In this document: positions 55,375 through 64,000 of the stretch, piece by piece | Layout of the letters: the number at the start of each line of letters is the position of its first letter | Position numbering within the stretch: the first letter of the stretch is position 1 | Made by a program: the position numbers and the translations under genes | DNA from: Acinetobacter sp. NIPH 2699 | Lineage (GTDB): Bacteria; Pseudomonadota; Gammaproteobacteria; Pseudomonadales; Moraxellaceae | Assembly (NCBI RefSeq): GCF_022549355.1 | Contig: NZ_JAKZGL010000004.1 | Coordinates: forward strand, 124,001-188,000 | Direction of reading: 5' to 3' | Length of the DNA: 64,000 nucleotides | The notes under the pieces: model-generated | Databases searched by the model: none | Told to the model about the DNA's origin: nothing | What the model saw: the letters and a program-made list of their open reading frames with translations, nothing else

Positions 55375-56289
55375 TTAGCTTTTTTGCGCTCTTGGGTGGG
55401 CTTGGTCATAAACTTTTGCCAGTTGATCAAAATCCACATGCGTATAAATTTGGGTCGTTGAAAGATTACTATGTCCTAACATCTCTTGCACAGAACGTAA
55501 ATCTCCACTGGCAGAGAGCATATGGCTGGCAAAACAATGTCTTAATAAATGCGGATGCAAATCAACATCGACTCCCGCTCTTTGTGCTTGCTGCTTCACC
55601 CTATTTTCGATTTGTCGTGGCTTTAAGACATGTCCTCGCTGGGTGATAAATACCGCCGAATCTGCTGTGAATTCACCTGCCCAAATCCGATAGATTTTAA
55701 ACCATTCAATCAAGCTTTCTTTGGCTTTACAGCCAAAAGGCACAATACGTGTTTTATTACCTTTACCTGTGATACGTAATAACTGTCGATTGAAATCAAT
55801 ATCTTTGATGGTTAAACCTTGCAATTCAGCCAAACGCAAACCACTAGAATAGAGCAATTCCAAAATCGCTTTGTCTCGCAACCATAGCTGTTGATCAATC
55901 GGTTTTTCAGGCGCGGTTTGGTCTAATATTTGATTGACAGTTTCAATATCAATCAAACCGGGTAAAGGTCGAGCTTGACGTTTTAACTTAAAATCTTCTG
56001 ATGGATTTTGTGCTAAGTATTGCCCCTGTTCCGCCCATTTCATAAATTGGCGGATTGAAGTCAGATGTCGTTGCAGACTACTTGAACCAAGTTGATCGCG
56101 TTCCACTCGCTCAGCCAAATACTGTCTTAGGTCAGATGCCTCAACGTCTTGTAGTTGTAGTTGTTTGTGTTCACAAAATTGGAAAAAGTCGGTTAAATCA
56201 CGCCGATAAGCCGTAATGGTATGTTCAGACTGATTTTGGATCATTCGTTCTTTTAACCACATGGAAAGCAGTTTTGCATGGGTTTCCAA
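55375..56289 (-). CDS. xerC: Site-specific tyrosine recombinase XerC
   Basis: 304-residue recombinase that resolves chromosome dimers at dif with XerD. N-terminal SAM-like domain (METHAKLLSMWLKERMIQNQSEHTITAYRRDLTDFFQF), and C-terminal catalytic domain with Arg (SSGLRLAELQGL), Lys (TGKGNKTRIVPFG), HLLRHCFASHML (His/Arg), His (LGHSNLSTTQIYTHV) and nucleophile Tyr in QIYTH. The start is a TTG at 56289, chosen because GGAGAG sits about 6 bases upstream. The dapF-xerC link known in enterobacteria is broken here by two genes. Confidence 0.92.
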   Translation of the reverse strand: METHAKLLSMWLKERMIQNQSEHTITAYRRDLTDFFQFCEHKQLQLQDVEASDLRQYLAERVERDQLGSSSLQRHLTSIRQFMKWAEQGQYLAQNPSEDFKLKRQARPLPGLIDIETVNQILDQTAPEKPIDQQLWLRDKAILELLYSSGLRLAELQGLTIKDIDFNRQLLRITGKGNKTRIVPFGCKAKESLIEWFKIYRIWAGEFTADSAVFITQRGHVLKPRQIENRVKQQAQRAGVDVDLHPHLLRHCFASHMLSASGDLRSVQEMLGHSNLSTTQIYTHVDFDQLAKVYDQAHPRAQKS

Positions 56290-56420
56290 ATTGCTCTCCG
56301 TCTTATTTCATTTATCATGCCTACAGTCTAACAATTTTTTTCTGTATCGTATTAGACAAATCTCCAAGATTATGGCTGCTTGTAATACAATAAATTTCAA
56401 GTTTTAGATCGTGCCTTATC

Positions 56421-57035
56421 ATGATGACAACAATTCTAATTCCATATCTGATCGCAATTACATTACTCACCATTACCCCAGGTCTAGATACCACGCTGAT
56501 TATTCGTACCGCAACGCTGGAAGGTAAAGCCAAAGCCTTTCAAGCCGCTTTAGGAATTAATTTAGGTTGTATTGCTTGGGGCATAATCGTCGCTTGTGGC
56601 TTAGGTGCTTTGTTAATGACTTCTGATCTAGCCTTTCATGTTTTGAAATGGATCGGGGCTGTTTATCTTGCATGGCTGGGACTCAATATGATCTTAAAAC
56701 CCAGAACACAACTAGCAAGTACACCACGTTCTGGATCGAACCAAAACTGGTTTATCAAAGGCTTTTTCGGAAATTTGCTTAATCCTAAAGTTGGTATTTT
56801 TTATCTTTCATTCCTCCCTCAATTTACTCCACACTCTGCCTCACCAGTTGCTTGGACCATGGGACTGGTGATGATTCATGTAATCATTGGGTTTATTTGG
56901 TCAGTTTTTCTCATCTCTGCCATGCAATCCGTTTCGCATTATTTAAAGCAACCGAAATTTATTCGCTATATGGATCGCATTACAGGCAGTATTTTTGTTT
57001 TATTTGCACTAAAACTCGCATTGAGTAAACGTTAA
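56421..57035 (+). CDS. LysE/RhtB-family exporter
   Basis: 204 residues, six spans in the LysE family pattern: N-terminal ILIPYLIAITLLTITPGLDTTLIIRTATLEGKAKAFQAALGINLGCIAWGIIVACGLGALL, then VLKWIGAVYLAWLGLNMIL, GNLLNPKVGIFYLSFLPQF (NPK motif) and a C-terminal pair. It exports amino acids or amides; the exact substrate is unknown. Divergent from xerC, convergent with the hydrolase. Confidence 0.88.
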   Translation: MMTTILIPYLIAITLLTITPGLDTTLIIRTATLEGKAKAFQAALGINLGCIAWGIIVACGLGALLMTSDLAFHVLKWIGAVYLAWLGLNMILKPRTQLASTPRSGSNQNWFIKGFFGNLLNPKVGIFYLSFLPQFTPHSASPVAWTMGLVMIHVIIGFIWSVFLISAMQSVSHYLKQPKFIRYMDRITGSIFVLFALKLALSKR

Positions 57036-57038
57036 AAC

Positions 57039-57644
57039 CTATAAGATTCTGTTCAAATAATGGTTGATATGCACAGCAACGATCTGTGCATACGTATGGG
57101 CGAACTGGTGATCACCACCATGAATAATATGCAATTCAGCATGCGGAAAGCGCTGGCTTAAATACTCGCCGACAGCAGGTGTACTGAAAGGATCGTGGTC
57201 TCCCCACAACAACAATACTTCATTTTTAATTGAATCTAACTCAGCTTCAAAATTTATATTGGCTGTCACAAACCAGTCTGGATATTGAGAATAATGCTGG
57301 TGATAACCTTCTCGCCAATCTTGTACTTGAAAAGGTTCTAGTGGAATACCACCCGATGTTGCAACCAGCACCAAGCCTTTTATCAGTTCAGGTTTCTGCA
57401 ATGCCGCAGCTACCGCAAAAATACCACCCATCGATTGAGCAACAATGACACATTCTTGTTGTATTTTCCCAACGACATAATCAATCAAATCATCAAAGCT
57501 TGTTAAATCATGGTTCGCTTCAACACTGCCAAATCCCGGATAAGCGATCATTTCTTTAGAATAGATAGCTGGCAACAAGTCACTGACGGGCTGCCAAAAT
57601 CTAAGATCGCCAGAAGCACCAGGTAAAAAGATAATTTTATTCAT
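57039..57644 (-). CDS. Alpha/beta hydrolase, short
   Basis: About 201 residues. Starts MNKIIFLPGASGDLRFWQPV, nucleophile elbow VAQSMGGIF (Ser), acid near LLWGDHDPF, catalytic His in HGGDHQFAHTYAQI. No long lid. Substrate unknown. The ATG at 57644 is chosen over an in-frame TTG at 57650. It lies before dapF with a terminator between. Confidence 0.82.
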   Translation of the reverse strand: MNKIIFLPGASGDLRFWQPVSDLLPAIYSKEMIAYPGFGSVEANHDLTSFDDLIDYVVGKIQQECVIVAQSMGGIFAVAAALQKPELIKGLVLVATSGGIPLEPFQVQDWREGYHQHYSQYPDWFVTANINFEAELDSIKNEVLLLWGDHDPFSTPAVGEYLSQRFPHAELHIIHGGDHQFAHTYAQIVAVHINHYLNRIL

Positions 57645-57674
57645 AAACAACTTTTTGTTTTAGCTGAAAAAGAA

Positions 57675-57694
57675 AGAGCACCATCTGGTGCTCT
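57675..57694 (-). terminator. dapF terminator
   Basis: AGAGCACCA (57675-57683) with TGGTGCTCT (57686-57694); on the minus strand it continues into TTCTTTTTC. The loop effectively opens to four bases. Confidence 0.8.
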
Positions 57695-57701
57695 GATTCA
57701 A

Positions 57702-58556
57702 TTAACCTTGAAAATATCTTAAATCCAAACGTGCATCATAGACATGCGTGGTTGGGCCTGTCATCCAAACCACATCACCTTCACGCCAAGCAATATGTAA
57801 CTTACCACCAGCAAGTTGAACCTCAACTTCATTGGCAAGTAAACCACGGCGCATCCCACTCACTGCGGCAGCACAAGCTCCCGTTCCACACGCTAGAGTT
57901 TCACCCACCCCACGTTCAAACACACGTAAGCGCACATGTTTTTCATCCAAGATTTGCATAAATCCTGCATTGACACGTTGAGGAAAACGAACATGCGATT
58001 CGACTTGCGGTCCAATCCCTGCAACATCAGCAGTAATGACATCTGCAACAATGGTAACGGCATGCGGATTACCCATATTGACCACATCAATATTGATACT
58101 TTTGTCACTGGCTAAACCAAGTGCATAAAGACCTTCTGCATCTTCATGTTCATCCGTTAAAAATGGAATCTCTTGCGGCAAAAATTTTGGATAGCCCATA
58201 TTCACACGAACCAAACCATTTGCACCCAGCTCAGGCTCGACAATACCTGCTTTGGTTTGCACACGGATTTTGGTTTTGGTGGTCAATTGACGCTCATGTA
58301 CAAAACGTGCAAAACAACGTACCCCATTACCACACTGTTCTACTTCAGAACCATCCGCATTGAAAATACGATATTTAAAATCCACATCTGGAAAATCAGG
58401 TGGTTCAACAATTAAAAGTTGATCAAAACCCACACCAAAATGGCGATCAGCCAACCGCTGAATCGTCACAGTATCTAAATAAGCGCGCTGGGTAATCAAG
58501 TCAACAACCATAAAGTCATTGCCCAGACCATGCATTTTGGTAAATTCTAAATACAT
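57702..58556 (-). CDS. dapF: Diaminopimelate epimerase
   Basis: 284 residues; interconverts LL- and meso-diaminopimelate for lysine and peptidoglycan. Both catalytic Cys motifs are present: [12 protein letters not shown] and [13 protein letters not shown]. It also has [12 protein letters not shown] at the N terminus and RVNMGYPKF. It follows lysA by 6 bases, in a lysine-synthesis operon with lptM first. Confidence 0.97.
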   Translation of the reverse strand: MYLEFTKMHGLGNDFMVVDLITQRAYLDTVTIQRLADRHFGVGFDQLLIVEPPDFPDVDFKYRIFNADGSEVEQCGNGVRCFARFVHERQLTTKTKIRVQTKAGIVEPELGANGLVRVNMGYPKFLPQEIPFLTDEHEDAEGLYALGLASDKSINIDVVNMGNPHAVTIVADVITADVAGIGPQVESHVRFPQRVNAGFMQILDEKHVRLRVFERGVGETLACGTGACAAAVSGMRRGLLANEVEVQLAGGKLHIAWREGDVVWMTGPTTHVYDARLDLRYFQG

Positions 58557-58562
58557 CCCGAT

Positions 58563-59813
58563 TTACTCCTCAGGCAACAAATGCTCTTTTTCCCAGAGTG
58601 ATTCTATTGTTTCACGTTCACGAATTAAATAGGCTTGATCGCCATTGACCATAACTTCAGCAGCACGACCACGGGTATTGTAATTTGAGCTCATGACAAA
58701 ACCGTATGCACCTGCACCCAATACTGCCAATACATCGTTTTCCTGCAACGCTAAATCGCGCTCTTTGCCTAGAAAATCGCCTGTCTCGCAAATCGCACCG
58801 ACTAGATCCCAAGTTTTCACGTCAACATCCGCATTTGGATTGACGGATTGAATATCCATCCACGCCTCATACAACGCTGGACGAATCAGATCATTCATTG
58901 CCGCATCAATGATGGCAAAATTACGATGATTGGTTGGTTTAAGTAAATCAACCTTGGTCAATAGTGCACCCGCGTTAGCAGAAATACTACGCCCCGGCTC
59001 CATATACACTTTCAAACCTAACTGTTCTAAAGCAGGTCGAAGTGCATTGGCATATTCCGCAACACTTGGTGGCACTTCATCTTTATAACAAACACCTAAA
59101 CCGCCACCAATATCAATATGTTTGAGCGTGATACCTAAGTTTTTCAACTGCTCTATCATCAGCATCACACGATCAAGCGCATCGACAAAAGGCTTGGTCT
59201 CGGTCAATTGAGAACCAATATGACAGTCAATCCCCACAATCTCTAAGTTTGCTAATGACGCAGCGTATTGATAGGTTTCATTGACTGTATCACTTGGAAT
59301 ACCAAACTTGTTCTCTTTCAAACCCGTTGAAATATAGGGATGAGTTTTGGCATCGACATCAGGATTGACACGTAAAGAAATCGGTGCTTTTTTCTCTAAC
59401 TTGGCTGCAACTTTTTGAATACGATCAAGCTCTGCATACGATTCAACATTGAAACAAGCAATACCGACATTTAACGCTTTTTCAATATCAGCTTCAGATT
59501 TACCTAAACCAGAGAATACAATCTTTGATGGCTCACCACCTGCTGCAAGCACACGCGCCAACTCACCACCTGTCACAATATCAAAACCAGCGCCGAGTTT
59601 TGCCAAAACATTTAAAACAGCGATATTTGAGTTTGACTTCACCGCAAAACAGATTTGATGATCAATAAAATCAAAAGCACGGTGCATATCCAAATAATGC
59701 TTCTCCAAAGTTGCTTTTGAATAAACATATAAAGGCGTGCCAAATTGCTGTGCGAGCTGATCTAATGAACATTGCTCAGCATGCAATACTCCATTAATGC
59801 GCGTGAAACTCAT
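58563..59813 (-). CDS. lysA: Diaminopimelate decarboxylase
   Basis: 416 residues; last step of lysine synthesis, meso-DAP to lysine + CO2, PLP-dependent. Visible: PLP Lys in CFAVKSNSNIAVL, GIDCHIGSQL, HIDIGGGLGVCY, YMEPGRSISANAG and the active-site Cys in GAICETGDFLGKER. The start at 59813 (MSFTRINGVLHAEQCSLDQLAQQFGTPLYVYS) has AAGGA upstream; the longer in-frame reading (to 59906) runs into lptM and is basic without family match. Confidence 0.97.
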   Translation of the reverse strand: MSFTRINGVLHAEQCSLDQLAQQFGTPLYVYSKATLEKHYLDMHRAFDFIDHQICFAVKSNSNIAVLNVLAKLGAGFDIVTGGELARVLAAGGEPSKIVFSGLGKSEADIEKALNVGIACFNVESYAELDRIQKVAAKLEKKAPISLRVNPDVDAKTHPYISTGLKENKFGIPSDTVNETYQYAASLANLEIVGIDCHIGSQLTETKPFVDALDRVMLMIEQLKNLGITLKHIDIGGGLGVCYKDEVPPSVAEYANALRPALEQLGLKVYMEPGRSISANAGALLTKVDLLKPTNHRNFAIIDAAMNDLIRPALYEAWMDIQSVNPNADVDVKTWDLVGAICETGDFLGKERDLALQENDVLAVLGAGAYGFVMSSNYNTRGRAAEVMVNGDQAYLIRERETIESLWEKEHLLPEE

Positions 59814-59835
59814 GAAAATGTCCTTGTGTACAAAC

Positions 59836-60075
59836 TTAAGGTGACGTTGGTTGTGATTCAGTCGTTGATAATGTTGCTTGGCTTTCCGCTTTCGCTTCAT
59901 CTGCATTTACCTCAGATGATGCTTTGACAGTAGACGCCTCATTTTTATAAAGCAGGTATTTTGCACGCTTATCATGATTTGGATCAGAAGGAAGTTGCAA
60001 TGCACCCGACTGACCGCATGCAGTTAATACCACACAACTCAGCAACACACTGATAGAACAAATGACTGGACGCAT
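59836..60075 (-). CDS. lptM: LptM-like (YifL) small lipoprotein
   Basis: 79-residue lipoprotein. Signal peptide ending in LTAC, then CGQSGALQLPSD, which matches the CGQxGxLxLP start of LptM, the chaperone that helps the LptD LPS translocon mature. The rest is Ala/Ser/Glu-rich and disordered. It is the first gene before lysA (22 bases) and dapF, parallel to the E. coli yifL-dapF order. The short conserved motif is the basis of the call. Confidence 0.78.
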   Translation of the reverse strand: MRPVICSISVLLSCVVLTACGQSGALQLPSDPNHDKRAKYLLYKNEASTVKASSEVNADEAKAESQATLSTTESQPTSP

Positions 60076-60147
60076 CTGAGCACCTAACTTTTACAATTCG
60101 CAGCAGTATAGCGTGATCAATCGATAGGCTAAAGTCTAAACATAAAA

Positions 60148-60171
60148 AAACGCCAACTTCTGCTGGCGTTT
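60148..60171 (-). terminator. cycA terminator
   Basis: AAACGCCA (60148-60155) with TGGCGTTT (60164-60171) and an 8-base loop; a T-run follows on the minus strand. Confidence 0.88.
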
Positions 60172-60194
60172 CTTCTCTTGATCCTTCAGTTTAT

Positions 60195-61604
60195 TTATTT
60201 TTTTGCGAATAAATAGCCAATCGCTAAAATCACAAACCAAATTGGACTCACTTTCAACGCCTCTAAAGTTGTTTCATCCAAAGCAAGGAAATAAATGGTT
60301 GCGATAAAAAATAGAATAACCACCCAACACGTTACGACACCGCCAGGAAGCTTAAATGTTGACTGTTCATGTAATTCAGGTGATTTTTTACGATAGTTAA
60401 TATAACTCCACAAAATAATCATCCACACACAAATAAAGAGAATAGTCGATAAGGTTGTGGCCAAAGTAAACGCAGTTACTTCATCATTGGTTCCTGTCTG
60501 CAACTTATAAACAAACTGAACAAAAGCACCAATAAAGATACAGACTGAAGAAAAGATTAAGGCTTTGGCTGGAACCGCAGATTTGGACAATTTTCCAAAT
60601 AGTTTCGGAGCTTGCTTATCTGTTGATAATCCAAACAACATACGGCTGGTCGAAAAGACCCCACTATTCATTGATGACATCACTGAAGATAACACCACCA
60701 AGTTCATAATGATCGCAGCGGAAGCAATGCCTGCTTGTGAGAAGATATCAACAAAGGGGCTGACTTTCGGGTTAATTTGATCCCAAGGTGTCACGCACAT
60801 CACCACAAACAACGCCAACACATAGAAAATAATGATACGCACTGGAATTGAATTAATCGCTCTAGGCAAATTACGTTCAGGGTCCTTGGTTTCAGCAGCC
60901 GTGGTACCCACTAATTCCACACCAACAAAGGCAAAAATTGCGATTTGGAATCCAGCCAAAAAGCCACTCAGACCTGTTGGAAATAGCCCACCATGCATCC
61001 ACAAATTGGCTACGCTGGCAACCGTACCTGTTTCACTGGTAAATCCTGTAAAAATCATCCATAAACCAACCGCAATTAATACAATAATTGCTGTAATTTT
61101 TACCATTGCAAACCAGAATTCTATTTCTCCAAATAACCTGACCGTCACCAAGTTCAAACCAAGAACAAATAAAATAGCCAATACACTAATCAACAAACCT
61201 TCAAGTGGACTAAAGGACTGACCTGCATTGAAAAATTCAAGGTAATAAATGATGGCTGATAAATCTGCAATTCCAATCGTGACCCAACAGAGCCAGTATG
61301 TCCAACCGACAAAATATCCAGCCCAAGGACCGATTAAATCAGTGGATAAATCAATAAAGGATTTATAGTTTAGATTTGATAGAAGTAATTCACCAAGGGC
61401 ACGCATGACGAAAAAAACCATCAGACCAATGGTCATATAAATGAATAAAATAGAGGGTCCTGCCAAACTAATGGTTTTGCCTGAACCCATGAACAATCCT
61501 GTCCCAATCGCGCCACCAATTGCAATAAGTTGAAGATGACGATTGGACAGACTACGGTGAAGCCCGGCCTGTTCTATAGATTCACTTAGATTTTGATTCG
61601 ACAT
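60195..61604 (-). CDS. cycA: D-serine/D-alanine/glycine transporter
   Basis: 469-residue APC-family permease closely matching CycA by its opening (SLSNRHLQLIAIGGAIGTGLFMGSGKTISLAGPSILFIYMTIGLMVFFVMRALGELLLSNL) and by FAFVGVELVGTTAAETKDPERNLPRAINSIPVRIIIFY and SGVFSTSRMLFGLS. Twelve spans expected. It imports small neutral amino acids. I chose MSNQN at 61604; a longer reading (from 61649) adds a non-family lead. Confidence 0.9.
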   Translation of the reverse strand: MSNQNLSESIEQAGLHRSLSNRHLQLIAIGGAIGTGLFMGSGKTISLAGPSILFIYMTIGLMVFFVMRALGELLLSNLNYKSFIDLSTDLIGPWAGYFVGWTYWLCWVTIGIADLSAIIYYLEFFNAGQSFSPLEGLLISVLAILFVLGLNLVTVRLFGEIEFWFAMVKITAIIVLIAVGLWMIFTGFTSETGTVASVANLWMHGGLFPTGLSGFLAGFQIAIFAFVGVELVGTTAAETKDPERNLPRAINSIPVRIIIFYVLALFVVMCVTPWDQINPKVSPFVDIFSQAGIASAAIIMNLVVLSSVMSSMNSGVFSTSRMLFGLSTDKQAPKLFGKLSKSAVPAKALIFSSVCIFIGAFVQFVYKLQTGTNDEVTAFTLATTLSTILFICVWMIILWSYINYRKKSPELHEQSTFKLPGGVVTCWVVILFFIATIYFLALDETTLEALKVSPIWFVILAIGYLFAKK

Positions 61605-61842
61605 TTTTACAAAAACACTCCAGTATTTTGGTTCGTCAACTAAAATCAAGTCAAAAAATATTTCGCACCATTTTCAGGCATCTTTTATCAATATGCATTT
61701 TTGAGGATGCTTTCAGCCGACCAATTTTACCACCTTAATTAGTAAATATTTCAAGTGAAATAAAATGGATTGGATGATACGCACTAGAATAGGACAATAC
61801 AATCTACTTATAAAAACAAAGCATGACTGATCAGATTTCTAA
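61605..61842. other. cycA upstream region
   Basis: Intergenic, 61605-61842. No clear promoter pair. A short palindrome TTTCAAGTGAAA is around 61749-61760. Nothing else stands out. Confidence 0.4.
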
Positions 61843-61878
61843 AAAAAAGAAGCGACGATAATCGCCGCTTCTTTTTTG
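61843..61878 (-). terminator. Terminator after AGCS symporter gene
   Basis: GAAGCGACGAT (61850-61860) with ATCGCCGCTTC (61862-61872), one mismatch, flanked by A-run and T-run; works for the minus strand. Confidence 0.85.
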
Positions 61879-61913
61879 GATAAATATTGATTTATATTTA
61901 AACCATGAAATGA

Positions 61914-63407
61914 TTACTTTTGTTTATTTTTAATTCTCTCTTCCCAAAATGTCGCATTACGAATCCCAAGTTTCAGTGGATCAAAGGTAAACTCAGTCAC
62001 ACCAGCTTTTTGCTGTTGCTCATAATCATTAAGTGCCTTGATCGTTGGTTTCCAAATAAAATAAGTAATAATAATACCAATGATATTAATCCATGCCATT
62101 AAACCAACACCAATATCACCAATTCCCCAAATATAACCTGTCGCACTAAGCACACCATAAGACACTGAAATCATAATAAAGCACTTCGTCAGAAACAACA
62201 AAGAAGGCGTTCTTGTGATGTAACTCAAATAGGTAATGTTTGTTTCAGCAATATAGTAGTAAGCAACAATCGTGGTAAATGCGAAAAAGAACACTGCAAG
62301 TGCGACAAAGATCTGACCAAAACCACCAAAGACAGTACTAACAGCCATTTGGGTAAATGCTGGTGAGCCGATTTCTGCTGTTGCAGCAACATTTTGTACA
62401 ATAAATTGACCTGCTTCTAAAGTCCCTTGTACGTTATACATACCTGTGATCAGAATCATAAATGCTGTTGCAGAACACACAAATAAGGTATCAATATAAA
62501 TTGAAAATGATTGTACAAGACCTTGTTGAGCGGGATGTTGTACTTCTGCCGCGGCAGCTGCATGAGGACCTGTCCCTTGACCGGCTTCATTTGAGTAAAC
62601 ACCACGTTTTACCCCCCAACCAATCGCAGCACCAATACCCGCCATAGGTGAAAATGCATCTGCAAAAATCATTTTGATCACACCAGGCAATTCTTGAATA
62701 TTGATACATACAATCACAACTGCCATGAGGATGTAGCCAAGCGCCATAAATGGGACAACAACCTCAGCAAAACGCGCAATACGTTTAATACCACCGAAAA
62801 TAATGATCGACAATAAGCTAACAATTACAACCAGAGCCAGCAGCTTATAAGCACCAACATTTCCAAAAACAATGGCACCTTCACCTGTAATTTGCGTAAA
62901 GGCATTGCCTACCGCATTCGCTTGAATACCCGGTAAGAACAGACCACAGGAAATAATCGCTGCAATCGCAAATAGAATACCCAACCAGCGTTGCCCTAAA
63001 CCTTTATCAAAATAAAAAGCGGGACCACCACGATACTGACCTTGATATTCAACTTTATAGATTTGACCTAAGGTTGATTCGACATAAGCGGTACTTGCAC
63101 CTAGAAATGCAACCACCCACATCCAAAACACAGCACCTGGACCACCAAAACCAATCGCTGCGGCTACCCCAGCAATATTACCCACACCGACACGGCCTGA
63201 AAGTGAAACAGAAAGCGCCTGAAACGATGAAATACCTTGCGCTGATGAACCACCTTTGAATAAAAGCCTGATCATTTCTTTTATTTGTCGGACTTGAACA
63301 AAACGCGTCAGAATCGAGAAAAACAAACCAGCACCTAAACATAAATAGATGAGAGCTGGACTCCAAATAATACTATTTACCCAATCAACAATTTCTGCTG
63401 CACTCAT
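61914..63407 (-). CDS. Alanine/glycine:cation symporter (AGCS family)
   Basis: About 498 residues, sodium- (or proton-) coupled importer of alanine/glycine. Family features: SVSLSGRVGVGNIAGVAAAIGFGGPGAVFWMW, YRGGPAFYFDKGLG, GWGVKRGVYSNEAGQGTGPHAAAAAE and repeated spans to the C terminus (TFWEERIKNKQK). The ATG at 63407 is chosen because AAGG lies 9 bases upstream; earlier ATG/TTG codons at 63413 and 63416 are too close to it. An inverted repeat 29 bases upstream (63436-63457) is a possible operator. Confidence 0.88.
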   Translation of the reverse strand: MSAAEIVDWVNSIIWSPALIYLCLGAGLFFSILTRFVQVRQIKEMIRLLFKGGSSAQGISSFQALSVSLSGRVGVGNIAGVAAAIGFGGPGAVFWMWVVAFLGASTAYVESTLGQIYKVEYQGQYRGGPAFYFDKGLGQRWLGILFAIAAIISCGLFLPGIQANAVGNAFTQITGEGAIVFGNVGAYKLLALVVIVSLLSIIIFGGIKRIARFAEVVVPFMALGYILMAVVIVCINIQELPGVIKMIFADAFSPMAGIGAAIGWGVKRGVYSNEAGQGTGPHAAAAAEVQHPAQQGLVQSFSIYIDTLFVCSATAFMILITGMYNVQGTLEAGQFIVQNVAATAEIGSPAFTQMAVSTVFGGFGQIFVALAVFFFAFTTIVAYYYIAETNITYLSYITRTPSLLFLTKCFIMISVSYGVLSATGYIWGIGDIGVGLMAWINIIGIIITYFIWKPTIKALNDYEQQQKAGVTEFTFDPLKLGIRNATFWEERIKNKQK

Positions 63408-63435
63408 AAACATCAACCTTTTTTATATATGTTGA

Positions 63436-63457
63436 AAATATAACAACCGTTATATTT
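63436..63457. promoter_or_regulatory. Candidate operator, perfect inverted repeat upstream of AGCS gene
   Basis: AAATATAAC (63436-63444) and GTTATATTT (63449-63457) are perfectly complementary around AACC. It lies 29 bases before the chosen AGCS start. A-T richness makes chance possible. Confidence 0.4.
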
Positions 63458-63511
63458 CCATTTGTTTGAGCAAAGCAATATCTATGCCACTCAATTGTAT
63501 TATCACAACGA

Positions 63512-63563
63512 GAATTGAACAAATGCTCAAATACCTTCCATGGAAAAAGTGAATTGAACAAAT
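63512..63563. promoter_or_regulatory. Direct repeat in AGCS/radA intergenic region
   Basis: GAATTGAACAAAT occurs at 63512-63524 and again at 63551-63563, 39 bases apart, close to four helical turns. It could mark a regulator binding pair or a small repeat. Inference. Confidence 0.35.
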
Positions 63564-63760
63564 ATCTTGACTCAAAAACACACTGTATCTTACTTGTAAA
63601 AGTCTTATATCATGTTATTTTTCTGAGCACATCCCTTTGGCCAGTGAGTTACGAAAACGCCCTTTTCCCTTTATTCTGATCCAGAAAAATGGACTCGACG
63701 AATCATTTTCGTAATTACTTTACTTTTTAACTAATTTACAGAAAATTTTCAATTTTTAAT

Positions 63761-64000
63761 ATGGCAAAAATTAAAACGGTTTACCGTTGCGAACAATGTG
63801 GTGCAGATCATCCAAAATGGGCTGGGCAATGTACCGAATGCGGTGAGTGGAATAGTCTAACCGAAGTCCGTATCGAACCGAGTGTCACTCATCGTAGTCA
63901 ACCTAAAATGGGAGGTGGATATGCAGGTCAAGCAGCGAGTATTACCACTTTAAACCAAGTTTCCGTCTCCAATGAAACACGCTTAGCCACTGGTGTGAGT
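63761..64000 (+). CDS. radA: RadA (Sms) DNA repair protein, N-terminal part
   Basis: Open to the window end (80 codons). Begins MAKIKTVYRCEQCGADHPKWAGQCTECGEWNSL, the RadA zinc finger with Cys10, Cys13, Cys24, Cys27, then a linker (VRIEPSVTHRSQPKMGGG) leading to the RecA-like ATPase, which lies outside. RadA is a helicase-like branch-migration protein of recombination and transformation. Truncated by the window, not by mutation. Confidence 0.93.
   Translation, partial: MAKIKTVYRCEQCGADHPKWAGQCTECGEWNSLTEVRIEPSVTHRSQPKMGGGYAGQAASITTLNQVSVSNETRLATGVS

Noticed and set aside
57702..60075. Lysine riboswitch for lysA
   Set aside because: lysA is internal to an lptM-lysA-dapF operon; no long structured leader before lptM or lysA.
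63417..63760. Glycine riboswitch before the AGCS symporter
   Set aside because: I looked on the minus strand for the conserved glycine-aptamer core and did not find it; the region is AT-rich with only short repeats.

Overview
The window looks like a chromosomal segment of an Acinetobacter species. It is AT-rich, and the housekeeping proteins and gene order fit that genus: ybgC-tolQRAB-pal with a long Lys/Ala/Asp-rich TolA, lptM-lysA-dapF, hda-perM next to purMN, comEC-lolD-lolE, etfBA, and a GyrA whose quinolone-resistance region reads with Ser81 and Glu85. Assignment rests on recognising protein families; no search was run. No rRNA, tRNA, CRISPR array, prophage or complete insertion sequence is seen.

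Layout. 1-1964: the end of an enoyl-CoA hydratase gene, a nitroreductase and a small Nif3/YqfO-like protein. 1966-5150: a two-gene restriction-modification system of BcgI type (a fused nuclease-methyltransferase plus a specificity subunit), inserted just downstream of purL (5261-9091). 9488-13155: an operon-like run of dgt, an unrecognised double zinc-ribbon protein, ruvA and ruvB. 13325-14218: an unknown lipoprotein, preceded by a palindromic repeat. 14373-19187: the Tol-Pal envelope system. 19229-21404: a small acidic protein, fbp and an SPOUT rRNA methyltransferase. 21541-22871: an overlapping trio of ECF-type sigma factor, single-span membrane protein (putative anti-sigma) and exported DUF3106-like protein. 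22950-27364: two tandem large secreted CSLREA proteins with C-terminal GlyGly-CTERM sorting tails (rhombosortase substrates).

27477-31240 holds hda, a PerM-like permease and the purine genes purM-purN. 31299-34642 holds an alpha/beta hydrolase, an S49 peptidase and a lauroyl-type acyltransferase; between the last two lies a 280-bp MITE-like element with imperfect terminal inverted repeats. 34644-39070 is comEC-lolD-lolC/E, divergent by only 25 bases from a PilZ-like gene. 39694-42510 holds an EamA transporter, a YaiI-family protein, a second copy of the palindromic repeat, an unknown 312-residue protein and a 47-residue membrane peptide. 42579-48927 holds serC and a TolC/HlyD/two-permease export operon without its own ATPase. 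49282-55374 holds gyrA, an unknown membrane protein and etfBA. 55375-64000 holds xerC, a LysE exporter, a hydrolase, dapF-lysA-lptM, cycA, an AGCS symporter and the first 80 codons of radA.

Most of the window is core metabolism and envelope biology. The parts most worth following up are the restriction-modification island, the MITE-like element at 33371-33650, the tandem rhombosortase-target pair, the dispersed palindrome family (13217-13291 and 41153-41250), the expanding TolA repeat, and the sigma factor operon with a leader inverted repeat that could mask its ribosome binding site.
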